From an uncultured SAR116 cluster alpha proteobacterium (lineage in GTDB: Bacteria; Pseudomonadota; Alphaproteobacteria; Puniceispirillales; Marisalimonadaceae), in the NCBI GenBank assembly GCA_902622875.1, contig CACNRW010000005.1:57024-121023 (forward strand): 64,000 nt of DNA, in the 5' to 3' direction. Under the pieces are notes generated by a model. It made no database searches. It was not told where the DNA came from and saw only the letters and a list, made by a program, of their open reading frames with translations. This document shows positions 30,334 through 39,873 of the stretch, in pieces (the first letter of the stretch is position 1; each line of letters begins with the position of its first letter). The translations under genes and the position numbers were made by a program.

Positions 30334-30918
30334 TTATTTCTCCATCAATATATTCTTGGAAGCTAGCTTTATTGCTTCTTTAACTTTGTTTTTATCATAT
30401 TTAATATCTGTAAATTTTTTGACTACATTAACTGTAATCTCTTCAGAAGCATTAATAACATCATTAATAACAGTATTTTGTGTATTGATTATTCTTTTTT
30501 CTACCTCTAAAACCTTCAATTCTAATTTTTCAGAAATCTCTTTTTCTTTTTTTTCAATACTTTGTTTTGACGCTAATATGGCTTCAGAAATAATTTTTTG
30601 TGACTTTGATTTAATCTCTTCCTGACTTTTCATTATAGATTGTTTAATTTTTTCGGCTTCTTGATTTGAAGTCTTCGCTTTAACTAAATCATTTTGTATA
30701 TTGGTTTCTCTAGAGTTTAAAATTGATTTTATATTTGGAGTCACTAAATATTTCATTAATATAAAACCAATTGCAAGAGAAACAATTGACCAAAACATCA
30801 AAGATGGATAAGTGTTAAGATCTAATTGAGGAAGACCAGTTTTTGTTTCTGAAGCAATTACAGATTCAACACTTATAATAAATAATGAAGTTAAATATAT
30901 TCTTGTAAAATATAACAT
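30334..30918 (-). CDS. atpF': ATP synthase F0 subunit b'
   Basis: A 194-residue subunit b' with a short N-terminal extension, the typical GLPQLDLNTYPS entry segment, one membrane helix (about residues 43-60) and a long coiled coil. It pairs with subunit b in the peripheral stalk. It is separated from atpE by 65 bp containing a hairpin and from atpF by 1 bp. Confidence 0.92.
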   Translation of the reverse strand: MLYFTRIYLTSLFIISVESVIASETKTGLPQLDLNTYPSLMFWSIVSLAIGFILMKYLVTPNIKSILNSRETNIQNDLVKAKTSNQEAEKIKQSIMKSQEEIKSKSQKIISEAILASKQSIEKKEKEISEKLELKVLEVEKRIINTQNTVINDVINASEEITVNVVKKFTDIKYDKNKVKEAIKLASKNILMEK

Positions 30919-30939
30919 TTATTAATCTTCTAAAATAGG

Positions 30940-30972
30940 TTTTGCCTATAGCTTTATGTGCTACAGGCAAAA
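30940..30972 (-). other. Intercistronic hairpin between atpE and atpF'
   Basis: On the transcribed strand a 13-bp stem (TTTTGCCTGTAGC / GCTATAGGCAAAA, one G-U pair) encloses a 7-nt loop. No T-tract follows, so it is probably a stabilising or attenuating element after the highly translated c-subunit gene. Its core GCCTGTAG is also in the proteorhodopsin terminator. Confidence 0.6.
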
Positions 30973-30983
30973 AATTTTATTAC

Positions 30984-31211
30984 TTAGAATGTAAATAATA
31001 ATAAAAGTGCAATAACAAGTGCAAACAACGCAACGGCCTCAGTTAATGCAAAACCAAGAATAGCTATACCAAAAACTTCATTTTTTGCTGCTGGATTTCG
31101 ACCAACAGCTGTAACTAAAGAAGCAAAGATATTACCAATACCAACTCCCACACCAGCAAGCGCTATAACTGCTAAACCTGCTCCTATTAATTTTGCAGCA
31201 TCCATTTCCAT
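30984..31211 (-). CDS. atpE: ATP synthase F0 subunit c
   Basis: A 75-residue two-helix c subunit, the rotor proteolipid. The ion-binding carboxylate is E58 in ALTEAVALF, and the polar loop GRNPAAKNE links the helices. The Gln/Thr or Ser residues of sodium-binding rings are not apparent, so it should be proton driven. It is made in many copies per complex, and a hairpin follows the stop. Confidence 0.96.
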   Translation of the reverse strand: MEMDAAKLIGAGLAVIALAGVGVGIGNIFASLVTAVGRNPAAKNEVFGIAILGFALTEAVALFALVIALLLLFTF

Positions 31212-31250
31212 TTTATTTTCCTTTCGTTAATTATATGATTTAGTTAAGAA

Positions 31251-31994
31251 TTAATGTAAATGCAGTGCATCATGAAGATACATGCATGTTAAAATGCTAA
31301 ATACGTAAGCTTGTAAGGCAGCAACTAAGAATTCAAGTCCAGTTAAACCTATTACAGCAATTAAAGGTAAAATTGCTCCAATCTTTAAAAAACCACTTGC
31401 TGATCCCATCATTATTATAAGACCAGCAAAAACCTTCATCATAGTATGACCAGCTAACATATTAGCAAATAATCTTACTGATAGACTAATTGGACGAATA
31501 AAGTAAGATATTATTTCTATTGGAATAAGCAATGGTGCTAAACCAATAGGTACACCAGATGGAAAAAAAAATGTAAAAAATTTTATTCCGTGCTTAAAAA
31601 GTGCAATTAGTGTAACACCGATAAATATAATAGCTGCTAATGTAAAAGTTACAGCAATCTGTGAAGTAAAAGTATAACTGTATGGGATCATCCCAAGTAA
31701 ATTTCCAAATAGAATAAACATAAATAAGGTAAATATGAACGGAAAATAAGCTTGACTACCATTACCTGCATTTTCTTTAACCATATTAGCTACGAATTCA
31801 AATGAAATTTCAACAAGAGACTGAAATCTGTTAGGTACAAGAGCTTGTTTTCTTGCTCCTAAGTATAAAAAAGTAACAGATCCTAAAATAGATAAAATCA
31901 TAAATAATGAAGCATTAGTAAAAGAAATATCTACGCCCATAATATTAAGGTTATATAAAATTTTTATTGTAAATTGCTCGACTGGTGAATTCAT
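31251..31994 (-). CDS. atpB: ATP synthase F0 subunit a
   Basis: A 247-residue membrane subunit a, forming the proton half-channels against the c ring. The essential arginine is in SLSVRLFANMLAGH. The C-terminal segment FLVAALQAYVFSILTCMYLHDALHLH is shortened here only by description; the Gln and His residues needed in the channel region are present. It lies between atpI and atpE with gaps of 20 and 39 bp. Confidence 0.96.
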   Translation of the reverse strand: MNSPVEQFTIKILYNLNIMGVDISFTNASLFMILSILGSVTFLYLGARKQALVPNRFQSLVEISFEFVANMVKENAGNGSQAYFPFIFTLFMFILFGNLLGMIPYSYTFTSQIAVTFTLAAIIFIGVTLIALFKHGIKFFTFFFPSGVPIGLAPLLIPIEIISYFIRPISLSVRLFANMLAGHTMMKVFAGLIIMMGSASGFLKIGAILPLIAVIGLTGLEFLVAALQAYVFSILTCMYLHDALHLH

Positions 31995-32014
31995 TATTTT
32001 TTCTTTATTAAATG

Positions 32015-32314
32015 TTAAAAGTATCCAATTTTAAGGCCTTTGCCAGTTATAATTCTCCAAAGGTTTAGTAACCCAGCTACCCCACCAAGCAAAAAAAATA
32101 ATATTAGGAACCAAGGGTTTGTGCCTAACCATTTATCTAATGTCCAACCTATTCCTGCACCAACTAATAATCCTGCTAGTAGTTCAGTAGCAACTCTAGA
32201 AAATGTATTAACTAAAGTTTGGTTATTGTTATTAACTTCGTTTTTATTCACTTTTTTTGCTAAAGCATTATCTATTCTTGAATTCAAATTTTCTTCTTTT
32301 TTAAATGAGCTCAT
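32015..32314 (-). CDS. atpI: ATP synthase protein I (AtpI)
   Basis: A 99-residue AtpI with two membrane helices and the motif ELLAGLLVGAGIGW. I chose the ATG at 32314; the ORF extends to 32377, but that ATG lies inside the predicted -35 element of the operon. AtpI assists c-ring assembly. It is the first gene of atpI-atpB-atpE-b'-b. Confidence 0.88.
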   Translation of the reverse strand: MSSFKKEENLNSRIDNALAKKVNKNEVNNNNQTLVNTFSRVATELLAGLLVGAGIGWTLDKWLGTNPWFLILFFLLGGVAGLLNLWRIITGKGLKIGYF

Positions 32315-32348
32315 AACATACTTTCGCATACACCATATAAGCGTGATT

Positions 32349-32377
32349 AAATTATTTTGACCAAGCAAATAAGTCAA
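32349..32377 (-). promoter_or_regulatory. Predicted promoter of the atp operon
   Basis: On the minus strand TTGACT (32377-32372), a 17-bp spacer and TAATTT (32354-32349) form a -35/-10 pair; the -35 matches the consensus at five of six positions and the -10 is weaker. The expected start of transcription is near 32342, 28 bp before the atpI ATG. Confidence 0.5.
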
Positions 32378-32404
32378 GAGTTTACTTGAAAAAAATTTAT
32401 TTTT

Positions 32405-35400
32405 TTAAGCAATGTCCTTTATTCTATTAGCTTCTTCTAAATTAACAGATACTAACCTACTGATTCCCTTTTGTTCCATTGTAACTCCAAATAGTCTATC
32501 CATTTTAGCCATTGTAAGTCTATGATGCGTTACAACCATAAAATAAGTGTTTGTCTCTGCAACTATTTTATTAAGTAAATCGCAAAATCTTCCTACGTTT
32601 GTGTCATCAAGTGGTGCATCTACCTCGTCTAAAATACAAATAGGCGCAGGATTACACAAAAATACTGAAAAAATCAAAGAGATTGCCGTTAAGGCTTGTT
32701 CTCCTCCTGATAAAAGTGAAAGAAGTTGCATTTTCTTTCCAGGTGGACTTGCTAAAACTTCTAAACCTGCTTTAAGGGGATCTTCACTTCCAACTAATTT
32801 TAATTCAGCGTCTCCACCTCCAAAGAGTTTTTGAAAAAGATCTTTAAAATTTTTGTTAACATCATTAAAGCTATCTTTTAATCTCTGCCTACCTTCCTTA
32901 TTAAGTTCAAAAATTCCAGTTCGAAGTTTTTCTATTGCTAATTCTAGATCAATTCTTTCAGTTGACATGGTCTCAATTTTTTCTTTCATCTCTTTCATTT
33001 CTTCTTCTGCACGCAAATTTACTGCACCTAGTGATTCCCTTTCATTTATAAGACGTTGAACAGTTCTTTCTAATAACTCAATAGAAACATTTAAATTATT
33101 TTTTTCATTAAAACCGACAATTTCAAGCAATTTATCTGTGTTTATTCTTAGCTTTTCAAAAACTCTAGCCTCAATGTTCTGTATTTTGGTTCTAGCAAGA
33201 TTCAGCGAGGCCTCTATTTTTATCATTTCTTCACGAAAGGATGAAACTTTTTGTTCTGCTTCCCTTTCTAATTTTTCTATATTATGAAGATTAGTCTCAG
33301 TATGTACTAATTTATCAGAGGCAATATTCTTTTCTTGAACAGCCTTATCAATTTGTTTGTTGAGATCTTCTTCTCTCTTTTCAAAATCATCTGGTAGACT
33401 TGTCAATCTCTTTTGATCATCTTTTAACTTTTTCAATCTATCTTGCAAAGATATCAATCTCATGGACGCTTCATTTTCTCTTTTTTTCCAATTCTCACTT
33501 TGATTATTGATCTGCATTAGGTTTCTTGCTTGAAAACTTTCATGTGTCTTTATTTGTTGTTCTGATGCCATTGCGTCAGCTAATTCATTTCTACATTGAT
33601 CGGCTATATTTCTTATTTTCAGTTCATCAGCTAATAATGATGGTAAATTAATAGAATTATTTAATTGATTTTTAAGTCCAACTAACTCTTTTTGAGATAT
33701 TTTTGTTATATCTAGATGCTCTTTTAATAAAACTTTAGATGAAAGAAGTTTTGCATCTAATTTAGAGTTAGTTAATTCTAATGTATTTGATTTTTTATTT
33801 ATTTCTGATATTTGCGATTCTAACTCAATAATATCACGTTTACATTTATTTATACCTAATTGATTTTCATCAATTTTACTTTCAATAACTTTTTGTTCTT
33901 TTTTTAGAGCAGGTAATTTATTTTGAAGTAATCTTAACTTTGCAATTTGTTGAAGTCTTTCGGAATAGCTATTTTGTACATCTTGAGGTTGTACAAAACC
34001 ATCCCATCTCCATAAACCACCTTTTGGAGTTGTAAGCGCTTGCCCAAATGATAAATCTTTCTGAAGATCATAAGCAGTTGCTTCATTTTTAACTATACCT
34101 ATACCAATCAAAGCAATGTCTAAAATTGAATTTTTTTTGATTTGTGAAATTATAGGTATTGCGCCTTTTGGTAATTCTGAGCTGAATTTAGTTTTTAAAT
34201 CATTTCTCCAATATGTATTCTTAATAAAATGATTTTGATCGGAATGAATTGGTGCTAATAAGGTTTCACCTAAAACGGATCCTATTGCTTTTTCAAGATT
34301 ACCAATATTATTTATGCTTTTTTCTAGTGAGTTTTTATTTAGAGTATCATCACCTAATATCGAAGAAAGAGAATTTAATTCTGCGTTAATTACATTAAAA
34401 TTTTGGTCAGTATTACGCTTTTGATCACTAAGTTTAACTTCTTTATCTTCTAATTTTATTAATTCTTGTTTATTAGACACTAAATCTTGATTTTTATTTC
34501 TTAATATTTGTTTTAATTTACTTAATTGCTGATTATTCTTTTTAAGAAGTTGTTCATCTTCCTGTGAGTTAAATTCAGATATTTGAAATTCAGAGTTTTT
34601 AATCTTATCTGTTAGAACAGATATACGCTTTTTAAGATCTGATTTATCAGATTTAATTGAATATATTTCTGAAGTTATAGTGGAAAGTTTTGTATTTGCT
34701 TCTTCTGTTTTAGCCTTTAGATCTTTTACTAGCTTCAAGGCGTCAGTTTTCTTAGTCAAAAAATTTGTTGACTCAGATTTTAACTTTTCTTCTTCTATAA
34801 ATAGGTTCAACAATGTTTTCTTTGCATCTTGTTTAATTTCAACTTCTCTTTGGATGTCTGTTTCTATTTGGGAAATTTGATTTAAGGTATTGTTTAAAGT
34901 TGTTTTGGCAGAGGATTTCTCTTCTTCTAATCTAATTTTTGTTATATTCAAAGATTGTAAAACTGTTATCTTTTTGGTTTCTAATTTTTTAAATTCAGGT
35001 AATTCATCTAAAATTTCTTGTTTTGCTTCAGTGTGTTTGGATACATTAAATTGTCCTTTATTTATATTTTCTTTGGCTATATCTAAATGTTTTTTAAAAT
35101 CATTAAACTCATTTTCTGCCGTATTTAAGAGTGTTAAAAACAAAGTTGCCTCAGCTTTTCTTAGTCTGTCACCTACTGATCTATATCTAGCAGCCTTTCT
35201 TCCTTGTTTTTCTAATTCTATAAGCTGATCTTGATAAGTTTGCTCAATGTCCATTAATCTATTTAGATTTTCATCAGCTCCATTTAGTTTTAGTTCAGCC
35301 TCATGTCTTCTGTTATGTAACCCCTTTATATTTGCTGCTTCTTCAAGAATTATTCTTCTATCTTCAGAGGTTGCATCTATTATTTGTGCTATTCTACCTT

Positions 35401-35836
35401 GACTAACTATCCCTGACGAACGCGCACCGGTTCCATTATCAGCAAAAATTAATTGTATATCTCTTGCTCTAACTTGTTTTGAATTAACCCTATAGATTGA
35501 TCCCTTTTCTCTTTCAATTTTTCTAGAAATTTCAATTTCTTCAAGGTGGTTAAAATTTGCTGGAGCTTTTCGCTCTGAATTGTCTAATTTAATAGATACT
35601 TCTGCAAAGTTTCTAGCAGGTCTCTCACTTGTACCTGCAAAAATAATATCATCCATTTCATCGCCACGCATTTGACGTGCAGAATTCTCGCCCATAACCC
35701 ATTTTATCGCTTCAACAATGTTTGACTTCCCACAACCATTAGGACCTACAACCCCAGTCAAGCCATCGTTAATCAGTATTTCAGTTGGTTCTAAGAAAGA
35801 TTTGAACCCAGAAATCCTAACAGATTTGAATTTCAT
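32405..35836 (-). CDS. smc: Chromosome segregation protein SMC
   Basis: A 1143-residue SMC ATPase. The head is split: Walker A GPNGCGKSN at about residue 32, and the C-terminal signature LLSGGEQAL and Walker B CILDEVDAPLDD. Two long coiled-coil regions flank a hinge near residues 490-640. It compacts and orders the replicated chromosome, usually with ScpA/ScpB. It begins 20 bp after the dsbA-like gene. The DUF721-dsbA-smc order with mutY nearby is conserved in alphaproteobacteria. Confidence 0.97.
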   Translation of the reverse strand: MKFKSVRISGFKSFLEPTEILINDGLTGVVGPNGCGKSNIVEAIKWVMGENSARQMRGDEMDDIIFAGTSERPARNFAEVSIKLDNSERKAPANFNHLEEIEISRKIEREKGSIYRVNSKQVRARDIQLIFADNGTGARSSGIVSQGRIAQIIDATSEDRRIILEEAANIKGLHNRRHEAELKLNGADENLNRLMDIEQTYQDQLIELEKQGRKAARYRSVGDRLRKAEATLFLTLLNTAENEFNDFKKHLDIAKENINKGQFNVSKHTEAKQEILDELPEFKKLETKKITVLQSLNITKIRLEEEKSSAKTTLNNTLNQISQIETDIQREVEIKQDAKKTLLNLFIEEEKLKSESTNFLTKKTDALKLVKDLKAKTEEANTKLSTITSEIYSIKSDKSDLKKRISVLTDKIKNSEFQISEFNSQEDEQLLKKNNQQLSKLKQILRNKNQDLVSNKQELIKLEDKEVKLSDQKRNTDQNFNVINAELNSLSSILGDDTLNKNSLEKSINNIGNLEKAIGSVLGETLLAPIHSDQNHFIKNTYWRNDLKTKFSSELPKGAIPIISQIKKNSILDIALIGIGIVKNEATAYDLQKDLSFGQALTTPKGGLWRWDGFVQPQDVQNSYSERLQQIAKLRLLQNKLPALKKEQKVIESKIDENQLGINKCKRDIIELESQISEINKKSNTLELTNSKLDAKLLSSKVLLKEHLDITKISQKELVGLKNQLNNSINLPSLLADELKIRNIADQCRNELADAMASEQQIKTHESFQARNLMQINNQSENWKKRENEASMRLISLQDRLKKLKDDQKRLTSLPDDFEKREEDLNKQIDKAVQEKNIASDKLVHTETNLHNIEKLEREAEQKVSSFREEMIKIEASLNLARTKIQNIEARVFEKLRINTDKLLEIVGFNEKNNLNVSIELLERTVQRLINERESLGAVNLRAEEEMKEMKEKIETMSTERIDLELAIEKLRTGIFELNKEGRQRLKDSFNDVNKNFKDLFQKLFGGGDAELKLVGSEDPLKAGLEVLASPPGKKMQLLSLLSGGEQALTAISLIFSVFLCNPAPICILDEVDAPLDDTNVGRFCDLLNKIVAETNTYFMVVTHHRLTMAKMDRLFGVTMEQKGISRLVSVNLEEANRIKDIA

Positions 35837-35856
35837 TAATTATCCTTTATATAATA

Positions 35857-36495
35857 TTAAGAATTCTTTGCTTTAATTAAAGTTAAAAGCTCTTTTTCAA
35901 AGTCTTTAAAAGACAAAGCGCCTGAAATTTTATGATTATTATTTATAATAAATGTCGGTGTGGACTCTATATTAAAATTTTTCGACTCCTTTTCCATTTT
36001 ATTAATAATTTCTTGCATAAGCGGAATATTCTTTAAAATTTCATCAAATTGTTTTGAAGAAACTCCAAATAATTTTGCTATAGAACGTAATTCATCAAGA
36101 GGCTTTTTTGAATATGCCCACTGCTTTTGTTTTTTTAATAATATGCTTATAGCTTCCAAATATCCGTCCTCAGTTGGAATTGTTCGGGCTAAGGTGGCAG
36201 CGATAATAGCAAGCCTATCAAGAGGATAGTCAATAAACTCTAATTGAACTTTACCATTATCAATGTATCGCTCCTTGAGTTGAGGTAAAGTCTTAAGATG
36301 AAAATTTGCGCAGTGACCACAGGTTAGAGAAAAATATTCCTTAATTTTAATCGGTGCATTTTTTGAACCCATAAATTGTTTACGCATATTGTCACTTAAT
36401 GGGTCTTGATTTGAATAACTACATTTAGGGAAAATACTAACAGCCAATAGACTTAATAATGTATTTCTTCTATTTACTATAATTTGTTTTTTCAA
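35857..36495 (-). CDS. DsbA-like periplasmic disulfide oxidoreductase
   Basis: A 212-residue thioredoxin-fold protein with a CxxC site in SLTCGHCANF, and the cis-proline loop STPTF near the C-terminus. The N-terminus has a twin arginine (NRRNTLLSLLA) before the hydrophobic segment, so Tat export is possible. It is probably an oxidase of periplasmic thiols, kept balanced by the DsbD-like protein (24436-26400). It lies between DUF721 and smc in the conserved alphaproteobacterial order. A palindrome GATATTTAAAATATC lies in the spacer just after the DUF721 stop. Confidence 0.9.
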   Translation of the reverse strand: MKKQIIVNRRNTLLSLLAVSIFPKCSYSNQDPLSDNMRKQFMGSKNAPIKIKEYFSLTCGHCANFHLKTLPQLKERYIDNGKVQLEFIDYPLDRLAIIAATLARTIPTEDGYLEAISILLKKQKQWAYSKKPLDELRSIAKLFGVSSKQFDEILKNIPLMQEIINKMEKESKNFNIESTPTFIINNNHKISGALSFKDFEKELLTLIKAKNS

Positions 36496-36574
36496 AATCT
36501 TTACCTTTTAACATTTTATTTATTAATATTCTTATACACTAAATTAACTTATTAAATAATAGATATTTAAAATA

Positions 36575-37018
36575 TCAGAGCATTTTTTTTCGGGAAACTT
36601 CGAACCTTTGCATTGCTAATTTTAGTTCTCCATCTGGCAAAATATTAGAAATTAAGTTTGGTTCATTAGTAAAAACTTTTTGTTGAAAAACGTTTTTTTC
36701 TTTTTTTTTAATATATCCAAGTTCACACTGTATTATTTTGATTTTTGTTATAGCCTTATAGCCAAATCTTGAGTTTATTTGATTTAGCAAAAATGGAATA
36801 GCGTGTTGAATTTCTGGTCCAAAACCATTTTGAACCTTTATAGTAATTTGGCCATCAGTATTTTTGTTTCTATTAAACTTAATTTTATCAGGAATTGTAA
36901 TATTAGAATAATGTTCTGCTATATAATTCCAATTTAGTAAAATATGTGTTTGAACGGCACCAAGTCTGCTTAACTTTTTTTCAACAATATTTTCTGTAAT
37001 TTTTACTAATGGCTTCAT
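36575..37018 (-). CDS. DUF721/DciA-like protein
   Basis: A 147-residue protein with the DUF721 layout: an N-terminal helical region ending in a W-x-x-I-A segment (LLNWNYIAEHYS), then strands with LxVxVxNGFGPEIQH and a helix INSRFGY. Some DUF721 proteins (DciA) load the replicative helicase DnaB in bacteria lacking DnaC, which is a reasonable but untested role here. It is divergent from mutY (63-bp spacer), the usual alphaproteobacterial neighbour. Confidence 0.8.
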   Translation of the reverse strand: MKPLVKITENIVEKKLSRLGAVQTHILLNWNYIAEHYSNITIPDKIKFNRNKNTDGQITIKVQNGFGPEIQHAIPFLLNQINSRFGYKAITKIKIIQCELGYIKKKEKNVFQQKVFTNEPNLISNILPDGELKLAMQRFEVSRKKML

Positions 37019-37081
37019 ATTACAAATAACAATTTTTTTAAAAGAATATTTTTAACAGATATCATAATATATACATAAACC

Positions 37082-38194
37082 ATGAATAAGACAAAAAAAG
37101 ATAATTACAAAAGTTTTTCTAATTTATTATTGAATTGGTATGACAAAAATAGAAGAAATTTGCCCTGGAGAGCTTTATCTGGGGAGTTGCCCAATCCTTA
37201 CTTTGTGTATTTATCAGAAATTATGTTGCAGCAAACAGTAGTGTCAACAGTTATTCCTTATTTTTTAAATTTTGTAAAAAAATGGAATACTATTGATCAA
37301 CTGGCTAAAGCAGATTTTCAAGAAGTATCCTTTTATTGGGCTGGTTTAGGTTATTACAGTAGGGCAAAAAATCTTCATGAGACAGCAAAAATAATTTCTA
37401 ATGATCATAATTCGATTATTCCGTGTGACAAAAGCAAATTATTATCCTTGCCAGGGATTGGCAACTACACTGCATCAGCTATAATGGCAATTGCTTTTGA
37501 TATTAAATCAAATGTTATTGATGGCAATGTTGAAAGGATATTTTCTAGATTATATGCCGTTGACGAGCCATTAGAAAAATCAAAAAAATATATTGAAGAA
37601 ATCTCAGAAAGGTATTTGCCAAATCAAAGATATGGAGATTATGCTCAAGCACTAATGGATTTAGGATCATTAATTTGTATACCTAAGTCTCCCAGGTGTT
37701 CTTCTTGTCCTTTAATTAGTTTTTGTAAAGTAGGTGGAACTAATAATGCTAAAATATATCCTAAACGACTGCCAAAAAAAATTAAAAATAATAGATATGG
37801 TTTATTTTTTTGTTTAATTAATCAGCACGGTGATATTCTAATGACGAAAAATAATAATAAAGGGTTATTATCAAATATGGATGTAATTCCGTCCATAGGT
37901 TGGCTAAAAGAAGATAAGAATTATTTCTCAAAATCACCTAATTTTATAACAAAAAAAGATTCTTTGTTTGATCTTGATTGGAAGATTCTTGAAAAAAAAA
38001 TAATACATGTATTTACACATTTTAAGTTAAACTGTTCAATTGCAATAGCTTATATTGATAATAATGACATTTTGAAAGATCAATCAGTTAAGAAATCCTA
38101 TAAGTTTATTGATAGTCAAAATTTAAAAAAATTAGCAATACCTAGTTTAATTAAGAAGATTATAAAATATCTTGAAGACGAAAATTATTTTTAA
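37082..38194 (+). CDS. mutY: A/G-specific adenine glycosylase MutY
   Basis: A 370-residue DNA repair glycosylase that removes adenine paired with 8-oxoguanine. The catalytic glutamate is in SEIMLQQT, the helix-hairpin-helix is LPGIGNYTASAI, and the catalytic aspartate is in VIDGNVERI. The 4Fe-4S cluster cysteines are in CIPKSPRCSSCPLISFC. The C-terminal NUDIX-like domain that recognises 8-oxoG follows. It ends 1 bp from the convergent purH. Confidence 0.96.
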   Translation: MNKTKKDNYKSFSNLLLNWYDKNRRNLPWRALSGELPNPYFVYLSEIMLQQTVVSTVIPYFLNFVKKWNTIDQLAKADFQEVSFYWAGLGYYSRAKNLHETAKIISNDHNSIIPCDKSKLLSLPGIGNYTASAIMAIAFDIKSNVIDGNVERIFSRLYAVDEPLEKSKKYIEEISERYLPNQRYGDYAQALMDLGSLICIPKSPRCSSCPLISFCKVGGTNNAKIYPKRLPKKIKNNRYGLFFCLINQHGDILMTKNNNKGLLSNMDVIPSIGWLKEDKNYFSKSPNFITKKDSLFDLDWKILEKKIIHVFTHFKLNCSIAIAYIDNNDILKDQSVKKSYKFIDSQNLKKLAIPSLIKKIIKYLEDENYF

Positions 38195-38195
38195 A

Positions 38196-39806
38196 TTAAT
38201 GTTTAAAATGTCTTAATGATGTAAAAACCATGGCAATGTTGCGTTCATCTGCTGCAGCTATTACTTCTTGATCTCTAATTGATCCACCTGGTTGGATTAC
38301 AGCTGTAACACCAGCATTTGCAGCGGCTATTAAACCATCGGCGAATGGGAAGAATGCGTCGCTAGCAACTACACTTTCAAAAGTCATTGAAGATTTTAAG
38401 TTTGCTAATATTGAAGATTTTTTAGCTTTCTCATTTGCTATCATTATGGAATCTATTCTACTCATTTGCCCAGCTCCAATTCCAACAGTTTGAAGATCTT
38501 TGGCATATATGATGGCGTTAGATTTAGTATGTTTTGCTACCTTCCACGCAAAAAGTAAATTATTTATTTCTAACTGTGTAGGTACTCTTTTTGTTACTAT
38601 CTTCAGGTCACTTGTCTGTAAAACTTTGTTGTCGCGAGTTTGGACCAGCATACCTCCTGAAATAGATTTTATATCCAATCCGTTTTCCTGAGGTATAGGT
38701 ATTGATCCTGATGCTAAAATTCTTACGTTGGGTTTGTCCCTAAAAATTTGAAGTGCCTCTTCAGTAAATGAAGGTGCAATTATTACTTCTAAAAATAAAG
38801 ATTTCATTTGCTTTGCTAAATCTAGGGTTAATTCTCTGTTTAAAGCCACTATTCCACCAAATGCACTAATTGGATCTGTTTGTAGTGCTTTTTCCCATGC
38901 TAAATTTATATTAGCGTTCTCAGCTACACCACAAGGATTAGCATGTTTAATAATTGCAATTGCTGGCTGATTAAATTCACAAATTAATTCATAAGCAGCA
39001 TTGCCATCATTAATATTATTATATGAAAGCTCTTTCCCATGAAGTTGGTTAGATGTAGCAATTCCAATTCTAGGGTCACTCGTTTTATAAAATGCCGCTT
39101 TTTGATGCGGATTTTCTCCATATCTCATTTCAAAGAATTTTTTAAAATCTATTGAAAATGTTTGAGGCAGATCAATTGAGTTAATGTTTTCATTATTAAA
39201 CCAGTCAGAAATTGCATGATCATACTCATTAGTTAATTTAAAAGCTTTTCCAGCAAGATATTTTCTAAAAGCATATGAGGTTTCACATTCATCTTTAAGT
39301 TCATTTATAAGCTTAGAGTAATCCCCAGGATCAGTTAAAATAGTAACAAACTCATGGTTCTTAGCTGCGGCCCTTATCATTGCAGGTCCACCAATGTCAA
39401 TATTTTCAATAACTTCGGTCTCATACTTGTTATTTTCTACGGTTTCCTGGAATTTATATAAATTAATGATTAGGAGATCAATTTCTTTAATATGATGTTT
39501 TTGCAATTGGTCTATATGAACTGAATCATTTCTTCTGCTAAGTATCCCTCCATGTATTTTAGGGTGGAGCGTTTTTACTCTCCCATTTAAGATTTCGGGG
39601 AAATTTGTTTCATCTGAAACATCTTTAACTGGTATTGCATTTTCTTTTAAAAATTTAGAAGTGCCTCCAGTTGATAAAATTTCTATATTATAATCCTGAA
39701 GAACTTTAGCTAATTTTTCAATATTAGTTTTGTCGGTTACAGAAATCAAAGCCCTTTTAATTTTAACTTTGTCAGTAAATAATTTATCACTGTCAACATT
39801 GTCCAT
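38196..39806 (-). CDS. purH: Bifunctional AICAR transformylase/IMP cyclohydrolase
   Basis: A 536-residue enzyme of about the family's usual length; it does the last two steps of purine synthesis, to IMP. The N-terminal cyclohydrolase domain has the STGGTSKFL and RVKTLHPKIHGGIL motifs; the C-terminal transformylase domain has the KHANPCG motif. The gene follows the heparinase-like gene with a 67-bp spacer, in a common alphaproteobacterial rsmB-heparinase-purH order. It is convergent with mutY. Confidence 0.97.
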   Translation of the reverse strand: MDNVDSDKLFTDKVKIKRALISVTDKTNIEKLAKVLQDYNIEILSTGGTSKFLKENAIPVKDVSDETNFPEILNGRVKTLHPKIHGGILSRRNDSVHIDQLQKHHIKEIDLLIINLYKFQETVENNKYETEVIENIDIGGPAMIRAAAKNHEFVTILTDPGDYSKLINELKDECETSYAFRKYLAGKAFKLTNEYDHAISDWFNNENINSIDLPQTFSIDFKKFFEMRYGENPHQKAAFYKTSDPRIGIATSNQLHGKELSYNNINDGNAAYELICEFNQPAIAIIKHANPCGVAENANINLAWEKALQTDPISAFGGIVALNRELTLDLAKQMKSLFLEVIIAPSFTEEALQIFRDKPNVRILASGSIPIPQENGLDIKSISGGMLVQTRDNKVLQTSDLKIVTKRVPTQLEINNLLFAWKVAKHTKSNAIIYAKDLQTVGIGAGQMSRIDSIMIANEKAKKSSILANLKSSMTFESVVASDAFFPFADGLIAAANAGVTAVIQPGGSIRDQEVIAAADERNIAMVFTSLRHFKH

Positions 39807-39873
39807 TTTATTTAACCAATCTTTAATTTGATAACATTATAATTAAAATATTTTCTATTAATTTAAACTCAGT

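Noticed and set aside
36562..36576. Palindrome GATATTTAAAATATC after the DUF721 stop
   Set aside because: It is a perfect 7-1-7 repeat but purely AT-rich in its core, overlaps the stop codon, and matches no known site; chance is likely at this base composition.
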